A stretch of DNA of 64,000 nucleotides from Eumeta japonica (GCA_005406025.1 BGZK01001022.1:162710-226709); one strand, 5' to 3'; positions 1 to 11,151 are shown, counted from the first letter of the stretch. The notes: generated by a model from the sequence alone, not told the origin. Numbers and translations are program-made.

Positions 1-528
1 AACATCTTTATTCTTAACATTCTAATCATTCGTTTTAGTTACCATCGCCTGTCACTCGGACGCCGATGAGGCAAGAATTACTTGGTCGACTTGGAAATGA
101 AATGATGTAACTTTTATTAGTTCTTTCAGAGTCAACTCTCTGATTCACTTTATACCAAATCAGTTACTGTTCACTTAATATTTATTTACCAGCATTTCAA
201 AATTCAATTGAGAATAATTAAAGCAATAAATGTATAGAACCAAAACAATGAAAAAAACGATATAATAATAAATATGACTATTTGAACAGTAAAAACAACG
301 ATATTTGTTTCTCGTTTGCATTTTATTGATGACCATTTTTATTTTACAGGTTTAAATCAAATGTTAAGTCAATAGATTCAGCTAATTTAGCCCAATATTT
401 ATTATGTATTCGATACAACAATAGCGCCAAAAAACAAGTGTCTTTTAATATTAAACATAAAAAAACAAGTTGAACATTTTTATGTTAAACATATTTTTAA
501 CAAATATGCACTACTTCGTTGTCTAAAC
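1..528. other. AT-rich spacer without a recognisable gene
   Basis: No open frame of note and no repeat that I recognise. The stretch is AT-rich with scattered poly-A and poly-T runs. Confidence 0.5.
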
Positions 529-922
529 TTAGCAATGCTCTTTGCAGAGAAGTAGATTATATCCTGGAATACAAAACAGGAGACAGAGACAGAACGAAGC
601 TTGCACTATACAAAAGGTGTATCTGCCCCAGACTGACCTACGCTGTTCCAGTATGAAATGAACTGTGCTTGAAAAAGTAACACCAGGAAATCGAAATTCA
701 GCAAGATATCTTCCTCTGTGCACAATCGTAGATCCACATGGTCCTTCCGCGAATCTATGTTCTCCATCTTCGGTCAAGCTCTTCGTATGCATTGTATTCA
801 GTTCGCAGTCCAATGGAATGTCGGCAAATAAAAGACCGCCATTAAAATGCATTCAATCCCACTCTGGTAGATTGGTACCTAGGTGGCCAGATGATCTCGC
901 GCGTCCCTTTCATTGCCCTTAG
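529..922. other. Overlapping unassigned open frames on both strands
   Basis: This GC-richer island is open on the minus strand for 107 codons (852 down to 529) and on the plus strand for 85 codons (665 to 922). The minus frame has a run that looks protein-like (EGPCGSTIVHRGRYLAEF) followed by a possible splice donor at its GTAGGT. An in-frame stop sits just before its first ATG, and I found no acceptor that avoids it. I recognise neither frame. It may be an exon fragment, part of an old transposon, or chance. Confidence 0.2.
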
Positions 923-1086
923 TTGTCAGTTGCTAGAAGTATTTCAGTCTCTTCGCTGTTCTCGCACTATGCAATTACTAAGTACTTATTACGTGTCGTA
1001 TTGTGTTTTGTTGTGCCGTATACATCCAATAATCAATTGAACCGTGTAAAAATTATTCATGTAAGAAGTCTATCGTCCGAAGTACG

Positions 1087-1377
1087 ATGATCGTGAGTGA
1101 ACACGAAGCCCCCCCGCATCACCCGCAAGCCCCCGAGTGCCGCATACTAATTAACGAAAGTATAGTGCGCTGCGTTCCGACGGTTAATCTGATACCGCCG
1201 TGTACAGGAACTATTTCCTACCACACAACTACTATTAGCATATTGAATGCGCCTAATCCTTGGCAGCATAACTATATGTACAAGTATCGAAGTTTCAAAA
1301 GCGCCTCTACTTCAGAGATCATATCAAACCCATTAGGCAAACAGTCCATTTCTACATGTCACGCCGCATTGATATAA
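1087..1377 (+). CDS. Possible small single-exon gene, 96 residues, unknown function
   Basis: An ATG opens a 96-codon frame that ends in TAA. The protein starts MIVSEHEAPPHHPQAPEC, is rich in Pro, His and Cys near its N terminus and in Ser, Tyr and Asn later, and shows no signal peptide or membrane segment. Codon use is mixed and higher in G+C than the surrounding sequence, which argues for coding. Upstream, a TCAGT initiator-like motif lies at about 924-929, and an AATAAA follows 93 bases after the stop, so a compact transcription unit is possible. I do not recognise the family. It could instead be an alternative exon of a gene outside the window, or a chance frame. Existence is moderately likely; function is unknown. 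Confidence 0.4.
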   Translation: MIVSEHEAPPHHPQAPECRILINESIVRCVPTVNLIPPCTGTISYHTTTISILNAPNPWQHNYMYKYRSFKSASTSEIISNPLGKQSISTCHAALI

Positions 1378-1469
1378 AAGAAGTAGTGAATGTAAAAAAA
1401 AATATGTAGCAGTCGCTGGACGCCCGGCGGATATGAGCCATCGACATATTATTATGGGAAGAATGTCTA

Positions 1470-1475
1470 AATAAA
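1470..1475 (+). terminator. Candidate polyadenylation signal AATAAA
   Basis: AATAAA lies 93 bases after the stop of the small frame ending at 1377. Such hexamers are common by chance in AT-rich DNA. Confidence 0.3.
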
Positions 1476-2775
1476 GAAAAACAATTAATAAATATTTAGT
1501 AACATGACCAAATAATACCGTCACTAATTTAAAATCTTTAAGCAAATCAAATAATGTTCTTTTATAACAATAATATTGTAGTATTTTATATTTGTACTTT
1601 TGCAAGTTAAATTATTTAGTGGCAATATCCTTTTTTCTTTTTCTCTATGATGTGATAATGTAATTCGAAACGTAGTCGATATCATAATACTTATCTATAC
1701 TTGTAAAATATTTATGGAACACAAATATATGGGGTTTTTTATAATTGAATACAAACCAAAACGATCATTTTCAGAGCTCTTCCATCTGTCTGTACTATGT
1801 CTGTTTGTTCTGGCATCACGTAAAATTGAATGCGATTTTCACAGATGTGTTTCTAGAGGTTATATTTAAAACTCCCTTAAACAAGAATGGAAAAATTAAA
1901 TTATTTTTATATATTTAATAGTTTTAAAAATCACATCATTAACGCTTATTATGACATTTAAAAATTGAGACGAGGGCAGGACCGAAATCGAGATCATGAT
2001 GGACACAATGTCATCGGTTGATATGAAAGATGTAAAATAGACGGAGAGCTGGCTGGCATTTTAGAGAAGGTGTTTTAACCAAGATGAAATTTTTTACAAC
2101 ACTTCCTTAATCATAGGTAAAAACAAAAGTGCAAATCTGGCAGGAGGGTAGCGATTACTTTCACCCCTTAAATTTTCGAAGTAATATTTTTTTTTTTGCA
2201 AAGAAATGTTTATTGGGCATTTTGAAGTTTTTATATATTTTAATTTAGCTATCAAAAAGTTTGAAAATCAAAAAGTCAGACCATTTGGTCGGTTTTTGAT
2301 GATTCAAAAATATGTATTTTAGGCAAGCCGAAATTTTAACAGCACGAAATTAGTAATTAAAGATAAATAATTACAAAAAGCCATATCATTTTATGGGTTT
2401 ATTTTCTGTCAGATGACCACGTAGGTTGAAGAGAGTGCGGGCGAACAGCGCTGTGTGCGCTTATCGGCAGCTGTATCAGTTGAAGAACGCTGCGTTGCGA
2501 TTGTCTCTGGTGAAGTCACGTGATTCACACACATATGCGTTTGTTGAGATATTTTTGGAGCAATTATTACATTTCTCATTCATTTGATACAAAACGTGGT
2601 ATTATGAAACTCATTTTTGAGTAGTTACTTATAATGGACAGTAATAGTAGTAAGAAGTTAATGTATTATTTGCACAAAAGACAATAATAAAGTTATAGTT
2701 TTTACTTATAAAATTCTAAAAAAGTGTAATGCAGTATTATTGATAGTACACGAATTAATTTGCGAATACAAGGCT
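1476..2775. other. Non-coding spacer with repeat-like patches
   Basis: No supported gene. A short GC-richer patch at about 2410-2530 is unlike its surroundings and may be a transposon end, but I could not pair it with an inverted partner. Confidence 0.4.
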
Positions 2776-3058
2776 CTTTATACAGGTTCGAATGGACGTT
2801 GTTTCGAAACTAGGTACAAAAAACATTTCGGCTTATAGTAACAATAAAGAAGATAAATCTGATTTTGCCAAACATTTGATGGAGATCGGTCACAGACTTA
2901 ATAATAATCACAAATTTGATATTTTGCATGTGTGCGAAAAAGGCTTAAATTTAGATGTTTTGGAATTGTTTGAAGTTTTAGAACATAAAAATACGGATAG
3001 TATGCTTAATAATCAAATCAATATTAAAAAGTCGGTGTTATTAAGCTCTTGCATGTGA
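2776..3058 (+). pseudogene. Penelope-like element remnant: GIY-YIG endonuclease C-terminal part
   Basis: The frame starting at 2776 reads LYTGSNGRCFETRYKKH and resembles the conserved core after the GIY-YIG motif ('Y.G.TGR.F..R..EH'). About base 2826 the reading must shift by one base, into the frame of the ATG at 2792. It then continues ISAYSNNKEDKSDFAKHL, followed by a FDILHV segment and a LNNQINIKKS segment. This order (TGR.F..R, then FAKH.. near a GH, then N.Q) is typical of the endonuclease that follows the reverse transcriptase in Penelope-like retroelements. The frame shift and the lack of a reverse transcriptase upstream mark it as a dead fragment. The family call is from motif memory and has not been searched. 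Confidence 0.55.
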
Positions 3059-3384
3059 AAATTTGGGCAATGATTTGGTTATAGTTATTCTGAGACAACT
3101 GCCTAAAATGTCTATCAATGATTACATGAATGTATGACGTGCATTATACGAGGTGACTAGAAGTGCATCCTTTGGTAGTTTTAATACACCCGAAACCCTT
3201 GTGAATGTGACTGTCTGCATATTTTTGAGGGTGTGTCTAGTTAGCATGAAACGTAAGTAGAAATAACATTATAGCAATTTGGCGGACTAAAATAAATAAA
3301 ATAGTAACACTTGCTTAGGTGTTTCATATCCGTTAATCCTCTCAAATCAATATTAAATTCGTTGGATAAGGTTTCATAGTGGAA

Positions 3385-3441
3385 AACAGATTCGAGAATC
3401 AGCCTCGAGTTGCATGCTTCATGTTACTGTATGTCGCAGGT
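3385..3441 (+). repeat. Fragment of the long-TIR element family found at 47289-48215
   Basis: The sequence from CAGATTCGAG to GGTAAGCG closely matches the right terminal repeat of the element at 47289-48215, in the same orientation as that right end. Both contain GATTCGAG, ATCAGC, a GCATGC core and an AGGYAAGCG end. Only one end is recognisable here. Confidence 0.5.
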
Positions 3442-4132
3442 AAGCGTCTAATTTGGAGATATAAACTAATACTAAAAGTTAAGTAAAATATCGTACACCG
3501 ATAAGCAAATTAACACATTTCATTTTCTTACAAATTCGTAAGTTCTTCAGGATAAGTACAGTGAAAGGGTAGTGAACGTACTTTGGCGTATAAGAAATTC
3601 TGATTTTCATAGGGTCATAGGACTCCCTACCATTTCCAATTATATAAAGGACGCGTCAGACGAATCTTCAACATATAGGTCAATCACCTTACCGCATTAA
3701 TTTATTCAGCTATTTCCTACGAAGTACCTCCTCTATTAAGCCATATTCTGAAAAACCCGCCCGACGTCCTCACTGCAGAGATCAAACGGCCCAATATAGT
3801 CTAAAAAGGTTAATGGAGTAGGAATAGGTCCCCTCTAATTATTTCTGACTTATATGGTTTTAGCCCCGGGGCGCTCTCCGCGCTTCAGCGACATTTTGAG
3901 CATCTATTATAGCAGCATCTATTATATTATGCAAAGCATAATACACAATTCATTCATTTATTTATGTTAATAGTAAAACAATCAATTCGTCATTTAATAA
4001 AATATTGAAAATAATTATGTTATACAATAAAATTTTTAGTAAGATTGATTTTCTCTATCATTGACGTTATCTTGCGTAATGTTTATCACAGGAACAATAG
4101 TGGTATCATTAAACTCTGAAACAATTGGTTTA

Positions 4133-4281
4133 TTTAAAGTTCAGTTCATCTTTCAGAAATTGTACTGAACGGAAACCATCTTCTTTATTAAAATCGATAT
4201 TAAAATCTCCACCAAGTAAAATGGTATTTGTCACATTCTGATCGATTGAAATGTAAACAGTAACCATGAAAATTTTTATTT
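4133..4281 (-). mobile_element. LINE apurinic-type endonuclease fragment
   Basis: On the minus strand a frame reads MVTVYISIDQ, then ILLGGDFNIDFNKEDGFRSV, then QFLKDEL before a stop. The 'VYIS...ILLGGDFN' pattern is the conserved core of the exonuclease/endonuclease/phosphatase domain of Jockey- and CR1-type non-LTR retrotransposons; GDFN holds catalytic residues. Only about 48 codons survive. The neighbouring reverse transcriptase fragment at 4519-4650 is on the opposite strand, so the two do not form one intact element. Confidence 0.7.
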
Positions 4282-4518
4282 ATTTCAGTAACCATGACGA
4301 TAGCGTAACGTCATTTATCTAACACTTGATTTTACTCCCATAAAATTCCATACACCGGGCCTAAATATGAAATCGATTCTTAAGGAGTAAACTCCAATAA
4401 ACTCCAAAAAGTTCCATTTCACTGGGGGTCGTTCAACAATTGTTGTTCGCATTAAACTTGTGCATCATATTTTTGGAACCTGAGAAGATGCAATTGGAAT
4501 ATTTTGCGATCTCTCCAC

Positions 4519-4650
4519 ATAGGTGTAGCACAGCGATCAATTCGTGATCCATTTCTGTTTTTAGACCATACATATTACTTACCTGACCTTATGAAGGATA
4601 TTGATGATGTAATATTGTTTGCGGACGACACTTTCTTTTTATTCATAATT
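4519..4650 (+). mobile_element. LINE reverse transcriptase fragment with FADDT motif
   Basis: The plus frame reads IGVAQRSIRDPFLFLDHTYY, then LPDLMKDIDDV, then ILFADDTFFLF. It matches the usual 'GVPQGS.LGP.LF..YINDLP' and catalytic 'FADDT' blocks of non-LTR reverse transcriptases, with the first block decayed. About 44 codons remain. This is a dead fragment. Confidence 0.65.
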
Positions 4651-5060
4651 AAAAGACAATAGTTTGCTTATAACTATGTGTACAATGCTACCATAAAGTA
4701 GAGAAATAGTTCACTACAAATAATCTATATGTTAATGAAATGTAAACAAAATGTATGAAATTCTTACTTCTACATTTAAAAAATAGAACCGAACCTATTT
4801 CAGTACGAAATGAAGAAACCTGCGTATACAAAAACGAACGAAAAAAATAGTAGATTCATTAAAATGATTATTTTCATTCAGTAATTTGTTTTTGAAATTA
4901 AATTGTAAAAGTTAAAAAACTATGATCTCATATCCCTTTTTTTTAAAAAAGGTACTTTTTTTTAAGTGAAGACTTCGTTAGCGCCATTGTGATTTAAAAC
5001 TCGATGAAACGAAAAAGCGACAGTAAAAGGAGACAAATATATACATCTATAGAATTTAGC

Positions 5061-5321
5061 CTGCGAGAGAATGAGATAGAATATATGATGAAACAGAATA
5101 CCGGCGAGAGAATGAGATAGAATATGAGGTGAGATATAATGCGAGCTAAAGAGATATTTGTGTGCTTATATGCGCCTGTGTATTTTCATTTGTTGAAATT
5201 GAAAACAGGAAGTCTAAATAATAAAACCTAAAATAACTTTTAAACTCGATATCGATATTCAAATAAACATACCCTACAATCATCGCACGCCTGATACCGC
5301 ATTCGTCTCATTCTCTCGCAG
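5061..5321. repeat. Inverted-repeat-flanked segment (possible MITE)
   Basis: CTGCGAGAGAATGAGA at 5061-5076 is repeated exactly in inverted orientation at 5306-5321. A further degenerate copy of the left motif begins near 5102, about 41 bases downstream, so the left end looks duplicated. There is no coding capacity. Target duplication is not clear, so a mobile origin is only likely. Confidence 0.4.
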
Positions 5322-6084
5322 TTTAATTCTCTCAAGATTTCACTTCTAACGCGTGTGAACCGCACACATTTTTTTTTTCTAACTAAATGTCTTTTCAGCG
5401 ATCAACATATAAAAATTCAACAAAACTCGATAAATGGTATCTCCTAACAGAATATTATCGTTGAATTTGAATATTTCAATTTGGTAAATATGCGACCTTT
5501 AGAAAATTAGTAAATGATTACAAGTAATTGTGTTAGTTATAATTTTCATATTAAACTGTATTTTAGTAAAAAAAAATTGTAAATATTTTGAGATATCGAA
5601 AATTATAATTTACTAATTTACACACTCAACTTCGCCCACGTAAATATAAAATTGTAGTATATAGATTTACATACGATGAAGATAGCATGTGGGTAAGTTA
5701 AGTTTAGTTGGTAATATACTTCGTAATGAAGCAGAAACGAATTCTATCGTGTTTTATATCGACCGATCATGCTGTCCTTGACCCTATTCTCAATCAGCTC
5801 TCGACTCCGATCCTACTCCTGCTATTGATTCCAATTTCCGTCTTGATCTAGATGTCAGTTTTGCCTTGGATTCAATTCCCATGAAATTATTCTAGAGGAA
5901 CTCATATCTTAAACTGAAAACGCATATAACGTTATATTTTTTTGCATCAAACGACGTCGCTCACGCATTTGATTTCGATTACGATCCTGCTGGCGATTCC
6001 GTTTGCGGACGGACATTGAACTTGACCTTTCTTTAAACTTTACTATTAGTAAAACCCAATCGGCATAAACAAAGTATTCATATT

Positions 6085-6125
6085 CGTTCTAAGTTCACGA
6101 GAGCAAATCCGCGAACAAAAGCTAG
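6085..6125 (+). mobile_element. Decayed Helitron-like 3' end
   Basis: The stretch ends GCGAACAAAAGCTAG followed by T. This resembles the 'GCGGGCAACAGCTAG|T' terminus of insect Helitron-like elements, one of which is better preserved at 55184. The 5' boundary is not recognisable; the repetitive sequence from about 5700 may belong to the same element. Just downstream, the string at 6160-6191 about TTTCGCATCTATAATATTAG resembles another widespread insect repeat. Confidence 0.4.
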
Positions 6126-6199
6126 TTGTTTATAAATTATTATTAGTAACAAATATTCTCACATACTTTCGCATCTATAATATTAGTAGGACAGAATAT

Positions 6200-7366
6200 A
6201 CACCTGTACTATATTTTCAAATTGTCGAACAAATACTTTCAAAGATATATACTATGACAGAGTTTTTCCGTGGCCAATTTGCCTACAGCATCAAAATGAA
6301 CCAGCCCGACCGATGAGATACCACACTTACACAAATTAGACATGAAGTAGCTGCTTCCTCTGTTGTATTTCGTTCGGTAACTGAAAGTTCCGGTGGCTCA
6401 CTTCCCCTCTATCAGATACTAAAGCAACTTTGAAAAAAAAACTATCGCAAAAATGTACCTGTAACTCAGGAGAATCCTTCCCTGAGCGCTTTTACTCGAT
6501 TCGCCCAACGTAATCTTGAGAGGACTAAAATCCGCTCATTTTATATTCTGAAGGCAAATGGAGTAAACCAAGAATGATGCTTCTTTCTATGTCGTCTGTG
6601 GACTTTTACAGCATTAGAGAAGGCCATTCAAATTTAAATACCGTCCACCACCACCTCGAGACGACAAAATCGAATTTCTCTTTTAACCGAGGCACAAATA
6701 TTTATTGCGGCTGATATACGACACACTTTATCCGGTTTGAATTTTATTGCAATATAATTTTTGTTTTTGGACGATGTATAAAAATGTGGCAACCGGAATA
6801 AGACAGATGCTCTATTTCCGGTCGTATGTAAGATATAGTTGCGTCTTTCCAAAAGACTGTTCATCTAAATACGCGCTTTCATTTCATCGCATTTCATTTT
6901 GAGTGACTAAAATGATAGAACCTTTTAGTATTGTGATGTGTATATAATGAAACCGTCTTTCCGAGTATTGGAAGGAAGTAAACGTAGAGACCGACACTGC
7001 AGTCATTTTGTACCGGTAAATCGAATGGAGGTGTGCTGCTTGTGCGCATATGAAATCAGGCTTTCCTCCCGTTAGGAAGACTGTAATTAAAGTGAACATG
7101 TCAAACAATAACTCACTACTAACAGCTGTTCAGTTTTCTGATTAAAGGGAGGGCATCTACTAATGTCGACAAGAATAGAGAACGATGAACTTCTATACAG
7201 TGTTCGAAAATATTCTCCTTACGATCTGTTGTAATTTGAGCACAGGTCTCCTCTCGTCTCTGTTTAAGATATTCATGTCAATAGGATTATCAATGCATCT
7301 ATTCAATTTAGAACGTGACAGAGATTGCATTTCGTTTGGGGATAAATTACAATAGACGAAAATTTT
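6200..7366. other. Spacer downstream of the large cysteine-rich gene
   Basis: Two short minus-strand frames (76 and 74 codons) lie in a slightly GC-richer patch at 6634-7108. I recognise neither, and I could not link them to each other or to the gene at 7387-11151 by plausible splice sites. Confidence 0.4.
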
Positions 7367-7372
7367 TTATTT
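7367..7372 (-). terminator. Polyadenylation signal of the large cysteine-rich gene
   Basis: TTTATT on the plus strand is AATAAA on the minus strand. It starts 14 bases past the TGA at 7387-7389 and is well placed to end that transcript. Confidence 0.45.
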
Positions 7373-7386
7373 CAAATTACATGAGC

Positions 7387-10300
7387 TCAACACTTACGAC
7401 AACCACTTTTAGGCTTCTTTATAAATGTAAAAGGATACATTCTCGATCGTGATGTATTACAGGCCCGATTAATTTTTTCAAGATGTCGCATAGCTCCGGA
7501 AGAATCATACGTTGCTACTTGAAAACAAGCTGTATCATGTGCTGCATATTTTGGTCGTACTTTCTTTGTGACCCAGTGCGGTTGATATCTGTCATGTATC
7601 GTGGACAAATTCATCACGCAACATTTGTTGCCATAAGTGCCTTTCCTCTTGTCTGCAGACGCAAACTCTGTATTGATTTTATTTATGGAATTTTTCATTT
7701 TAACACCTGATTGCTTAATCGATTTTCCACCATCATTATGATTTTTATGTTCTTTTACTTGATTGTTTTTTACTTCTAAATGCCCTTTTGGTACAGATGA
7801 TAAGAGAGGTTGCAATCGCTTCTTTTTAGAATACCAAGCCCACTTACCATCTTTATCTACATAACCGTCTATTCCAATATGCAGAAGTTGTCCAGATGTA
7901 TCTTTAAAATTACCTTCATCGGAAGGGTACACATTACCATCCGGACCAGTAAAATTATTGGGCACCCAACGATTGTCTACCCCTATATATCCATCTTTAT
8001 TGATCTCTGTCCAAACGTGTCCAGGTCCCCAAAACCCACCTAAATCACTGCATTCAGTTTTTCCATCTGGCCCTTTGAAGAATCGAGGAACAGGATTACC
8101 ACTTTTGTCTAGAAGCTTAACTTTGTAATCTAGATATGTGTATTGAGTGTCTTTCTCCTCAAATTGGGGCGGGGGCTCTACATTAGGATCCCATCGAGCC
8201 GCTGGTGGTGTAAATGAAATAACCCACTCATCGCCATCTGTGTCACTGCTCACTATAGCAGCGTCGTCTTCCGAACACGTGCACGACTCTATAGAGGGAT
8301 TATCCCTTTCGTAGGTCTCACAAGGGCATTCGGGGTTATCTTCTATAGGCACCAACCCTAGTGCCTGATTATAAGCCTTGACACATATTTCTTGGCATCT
8401 GTCGCGAAACGTGGATTGAACGAATTTGCTTTTCCTTTTTCTATCTTTGCGTTCTCTACGTTCACGTATTTTGCTTATTTGTAATTTCTCTTCGTCTGTC
8501 TTCCCAATAGTGTATAAAAGGGGTGGTCTTTCTTCATATGGATAATCACAAAGATACCTCTGCGTTGTATATTGTTTAAATACTTCCATTTGTACCGTAT
8601 ACTCTCCACCAGCTTTGGTCACTAGTAGGGTTGGTTTCATTTCAATTTTCTTCTTCTTTTGCAGTTTTTTCTTCTTTGCCAATACATCTATCTGGCCTCT
8701 TACAGCTTTGAATTTTCGTACAATAAACTTACTTGCTGCCCCAGGTCTCCACATAGGCCTTGGTCCCATTCCCGGTATATCTTCAGCTGTCCACAACCAC
8801 CCCATATGCTTTGGCACCCTGGGCGGCCTTTGGGGACCGCATCTTAAATGCGGGTTAAGATAGGCTCCAGATGGGTCTTCCACTCCTTTTTGTTTGGCTG
8901 ATTTTACATCCTTTTTTCCTTCGGAATTTTTTTTATCATCTTTTTTGACTTCTGATTTTTTTGTGCTTGGGAAACCCATCGCTTGCTTTTGATCGAGTTG
9001 AGCTGGTTTACCACCGCGACCGCTCGTGTTTGAATTATCTTGAATCTTATCTTTCATTTTACTTTCATTTGGCCAAGAGTACGGGGGCTGAACTTTCGAT
9101 TTATCATAGATCTTGTGATACATTGGACATGGAATAGGTTGTACATAAGATGGTTCCCCATTCAAATCATCCCCAAGAACCTCGTAGCCGCCACAAATTG
9201 GGCAGTAAGTAGTCCTTTTGATGGTACCGAATTTGCAATCACAATCACAAAAACATGGATCTTTTTTTCCTGAAGCATCAAGTTCTTTTTTACTCTTAAC
9301 TGAATCCAATATCATAGCTTGAAAGTTTTTAGCAATATCGCATGTTTGTGCAGAACATGGACCTGGTATATCCTTTAAGTCTAACATCACGTGACTGTCG
9401 GCAGGACTTGGTTCATGTTCTGGTTGTATACTTTTTTGACAAGACTTGCAGCCACTATCATGACTTTCAGTAAGTTTAATACCTTTAACAGTTTCTTCAT
9501 GAAACCGGCTTAAATTTAAGGAACAAGAACTTCTTGCGCAGGTTCTAGGCATAGACTTCAAACTAGGACATAGAGCAACACAATCTCCACTTCTAATAGA
9601 TTTGACTGATTGGTCCGGAGTACTCGTTTCAGATTTCATTTCATACTCAAAATTGTACTGCACTGCACAATAGTATATTTGTTTTACTTTACTTGTGTTG
9701 GCACAGCATTTCTTTTTATCGCATTTATCATGGCTACTAAGGCATCCTCCAGTCATCTCTATATGTTCTTTACATATATCATTGCATGGAAACGTACATG
9801 GTTCTGTTCGGTCGATCATTGCATCTTCCATTTGGTCTAAGCAAGCACACTGCGTGGAATATCCTGGAAGCTTCTTTCCTCGAACATATAATCCAGAACG
9901 TCTCAATAGCTCTCGTATATTTACAGCTACAGTGCATGATTTACTACCACAAGGACCTATTATATCTTCAATTTCTATTTCTTTATTATCCTCGATTATC
10001 AACTTTTCTAAATACGACCTTATATCTCTTGCTACCCTACAATCAGCCCTCCCGCAAGGTCCTCTAATGTGTTCAATTTTCAATACAGCACGTCTTGCAG
10101 CTTCACGCTTAGCAGAATTATCAATGCAAAGTACGCAAGGCTCATCTGTAATTTCTTCTTTCATAACTTGAGCCAGAGGACCAGGTGGCCAGTCCTTTTC
10201 AGCACATATACACACTTTATCCAAATCTGTTGCTTTTATTTCTGGTTTTATAGTTGATTGCGGTGTTAACATCCGCAAATTATCATTACATGATATTATT

Positions 10301-11151
10301 ATTTTTCTAACGTAATCAATTATGTAGTCGGTGGATGGCAATGCTTGTGGTGCTTTATATATTGAAGATGGAGGTTTATCAGCGTTACCCATGCAGCAAT
10401 AATCACCCTCAGTGTACAGACCTAGATTAGCACCAGGGGCATTTTTATAATCTGCATACGCTACCGGTTTGTCTTGTATGAATGTTTTCTCTATTTTATT
10501 GCTACTCTCTTCATAAACTTCGTCTGTTGTATTCATTGTGCACATAAAAGACGTAGTTTTTGAATTGATTCCCGTATAAAGATATTTTTTTATAGCTGGA
10601 TCTTCTGACAGTGATCTGAAAGATGTCGTAAGTTTGTCTTTTAAATAAGTCAATTTTATTTCTAATTTTACTTTAGCAATTATTTTGGCAATGCCTTCTT
10701 CAAATATATTATATTCGTCATTGTATGAAACAGAATTTGGCATTTGACAATCCATAATCTCATCTAAGAATTTAAAGAACGTGTTTTCCCAAAGTACAGG
10801 AGTAGAGCCAACGAAAACCATATTTTCTTCTTTATTCCATAAAGAAAGTTCCACCGTATATTTTTTCATAATTTGCATCAGAAGATCAGCACTGCAAGCA
10901 AACAGCACTGATTGCCCAACTTGAATGACAGGTTCCCCCGGTTCTTGCCCTTTTTTTTGCTTAGCTGGCTTTTTGCCCGGCGGCAAAGGTGCAGGTTCCG
11001 GCATGACAAAATGTATTTTTTTAGGATCTTTCAACTCCAATGAAAATATATTTGCAAAATCGGTTCTTATTATGAGTTGTTGACAGTCGCTGAAATTTGT
11101 CACATTTTCTAACATAACTTCAAATAAGAATAATCCTGTAGATTCAGCCAT
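7387..11151 (-). CDS. Large cysteine-rich insect protein, 1254 residues, single exon (DUF4776-like)
   Basis: The true start is probably the ATG at 11151 (MAESTGLFLFEVML); the open frame extends only two codons further, to a TTG. Residues 1-200 look like a compact beta/alpha domain that could be C2-like (FLFEVMLENVTNF, then LEIKLTYLKDKL). Residues 310-620 are cysteine-rich, with three repeats of a 'GPCG..C.VA..IR..L' unit at about 364, 399 and 597. Residues 690-890 are lysine-rich and basic. Residues 1010-1115 carry two related units, each with F-x-GPDG then a Gly/Asp-rich segment ending in GY-x-D. The C terminus is basic. No signal peptide or membrane helix is evident, so it is probably intracellular. 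From memory the layout resembles the insect family called DUF4776, which has no known role; I could not test this. A 1254-codon frame without a stop in AT-rich DNA is strong evidence for a real gene. Confidence 0.85.
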   Translation of the reverse strand: MAESTGLFLFEVMLENVTNFSDCQQLIIRTDFANIFSLELKDPKKIHFVMPEPAPLPPGKKPAKQKKGQEPGEPVIQVGQSVLFACSADLLMQIMKKYTVELSLWNKEENMVFVGSTPVLWENTFFKFLDEIMDCQMPNSVSYNDEYNIFEEGIAKIIAKVKLEIKLTYLKDKLTTSFRSLSEDPAIKKYLYTGINSKTTSFMCTMNTTDEVYEESSNKIEKTFIQDKPVAYADYKNAPGANLGLYTEGDYCCMGNADKPPSSIYKAPQALPSTDYIIDYVRKIIISCNDNLRMLTPQSTIKPEIKATDLDKVCICAEKDWPPGPLAQVMKEEITDEPCVLCIDNSAKREAARRAVLKIEHIRGPCGRADCRVARDIRSYLEKLIIEDNKEIEIEDIIGPCGSKSCTVAVNIRELLRRSGLYVRGKKLPGYSTQCACLDQMEDAMIDRTEPCTFPCNDICKEHIEMTGGCLSSHDKCDKKKCCANTSKVKQIYYCAVQYNFEYEMKSETSTPDQSVKSIRSGDCVALCPSLKSMPRTCARSSCSLNLSRFHEETVKGIKLTESHDSGCKSCQKSIQPEHEPSPADSHVMLDLKDIPGPCSAQTCDIAKNFQAMILDSVKSKKELDASGKKDPCFCDCDCKFGTIKRTTYCPICGGYEVLGDDLNGEPSYVQPIPCPMYHKIYDKSKVQPPYSWPNESKMKDKIQDNSNTSGRGGKPAQLDQKQAMGFPSTKKSEVKKDDKKNSEGKKDVKSAKQKGVEDPSGAYLNPHLRCGPQRPPRVPKHMGWLWTAEDIPGMGPRPMWRPGAASKFIVRKFKAVRGQIDVLAKKKKLQKKKKIEMKPTLLVTKAGGEYTVQMEVFKQYTTQRYLCDYPYEERPPLLYTIGKTDEEKLQISKIRERRERKDRKRKSKFVQSTFRDRCQEICVKAYNQALGLVPIEDNPECPCETYERDNPSIESCTCSEDDAAIVSSDTDGDEWVISFTPPAARWDPNVEPPPQFEEKDTQYTYLDYKVKLLDKSGNPVPRFFKGPDGKTECSDLGGFWGPGHVWTEINKDGYIGVDNRWVPNNFTGPDGNVYPSDEGNFKDTSGQLLHIGIDGYVDKDGKWAWYSKKKRLQPLLSSVPKGHLEVKNNQVKEHKNHNDGGKSIKQSGVKMKNSINKINTEFASADKRKGTYGNKCCVMNLSTIHDRYQPHWVTKKVRPKYAAHDTACFQVATYDSSGAMRHLEKINRACNTSRSRMYPFTFIKKPKSGCRKC

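Noticed and set aside
9695..10171. 158-codon plus-strand frame and other frames opposite the 1254-residue gene
   Set aside because: Shadows of the real minus-strand coding sequence.
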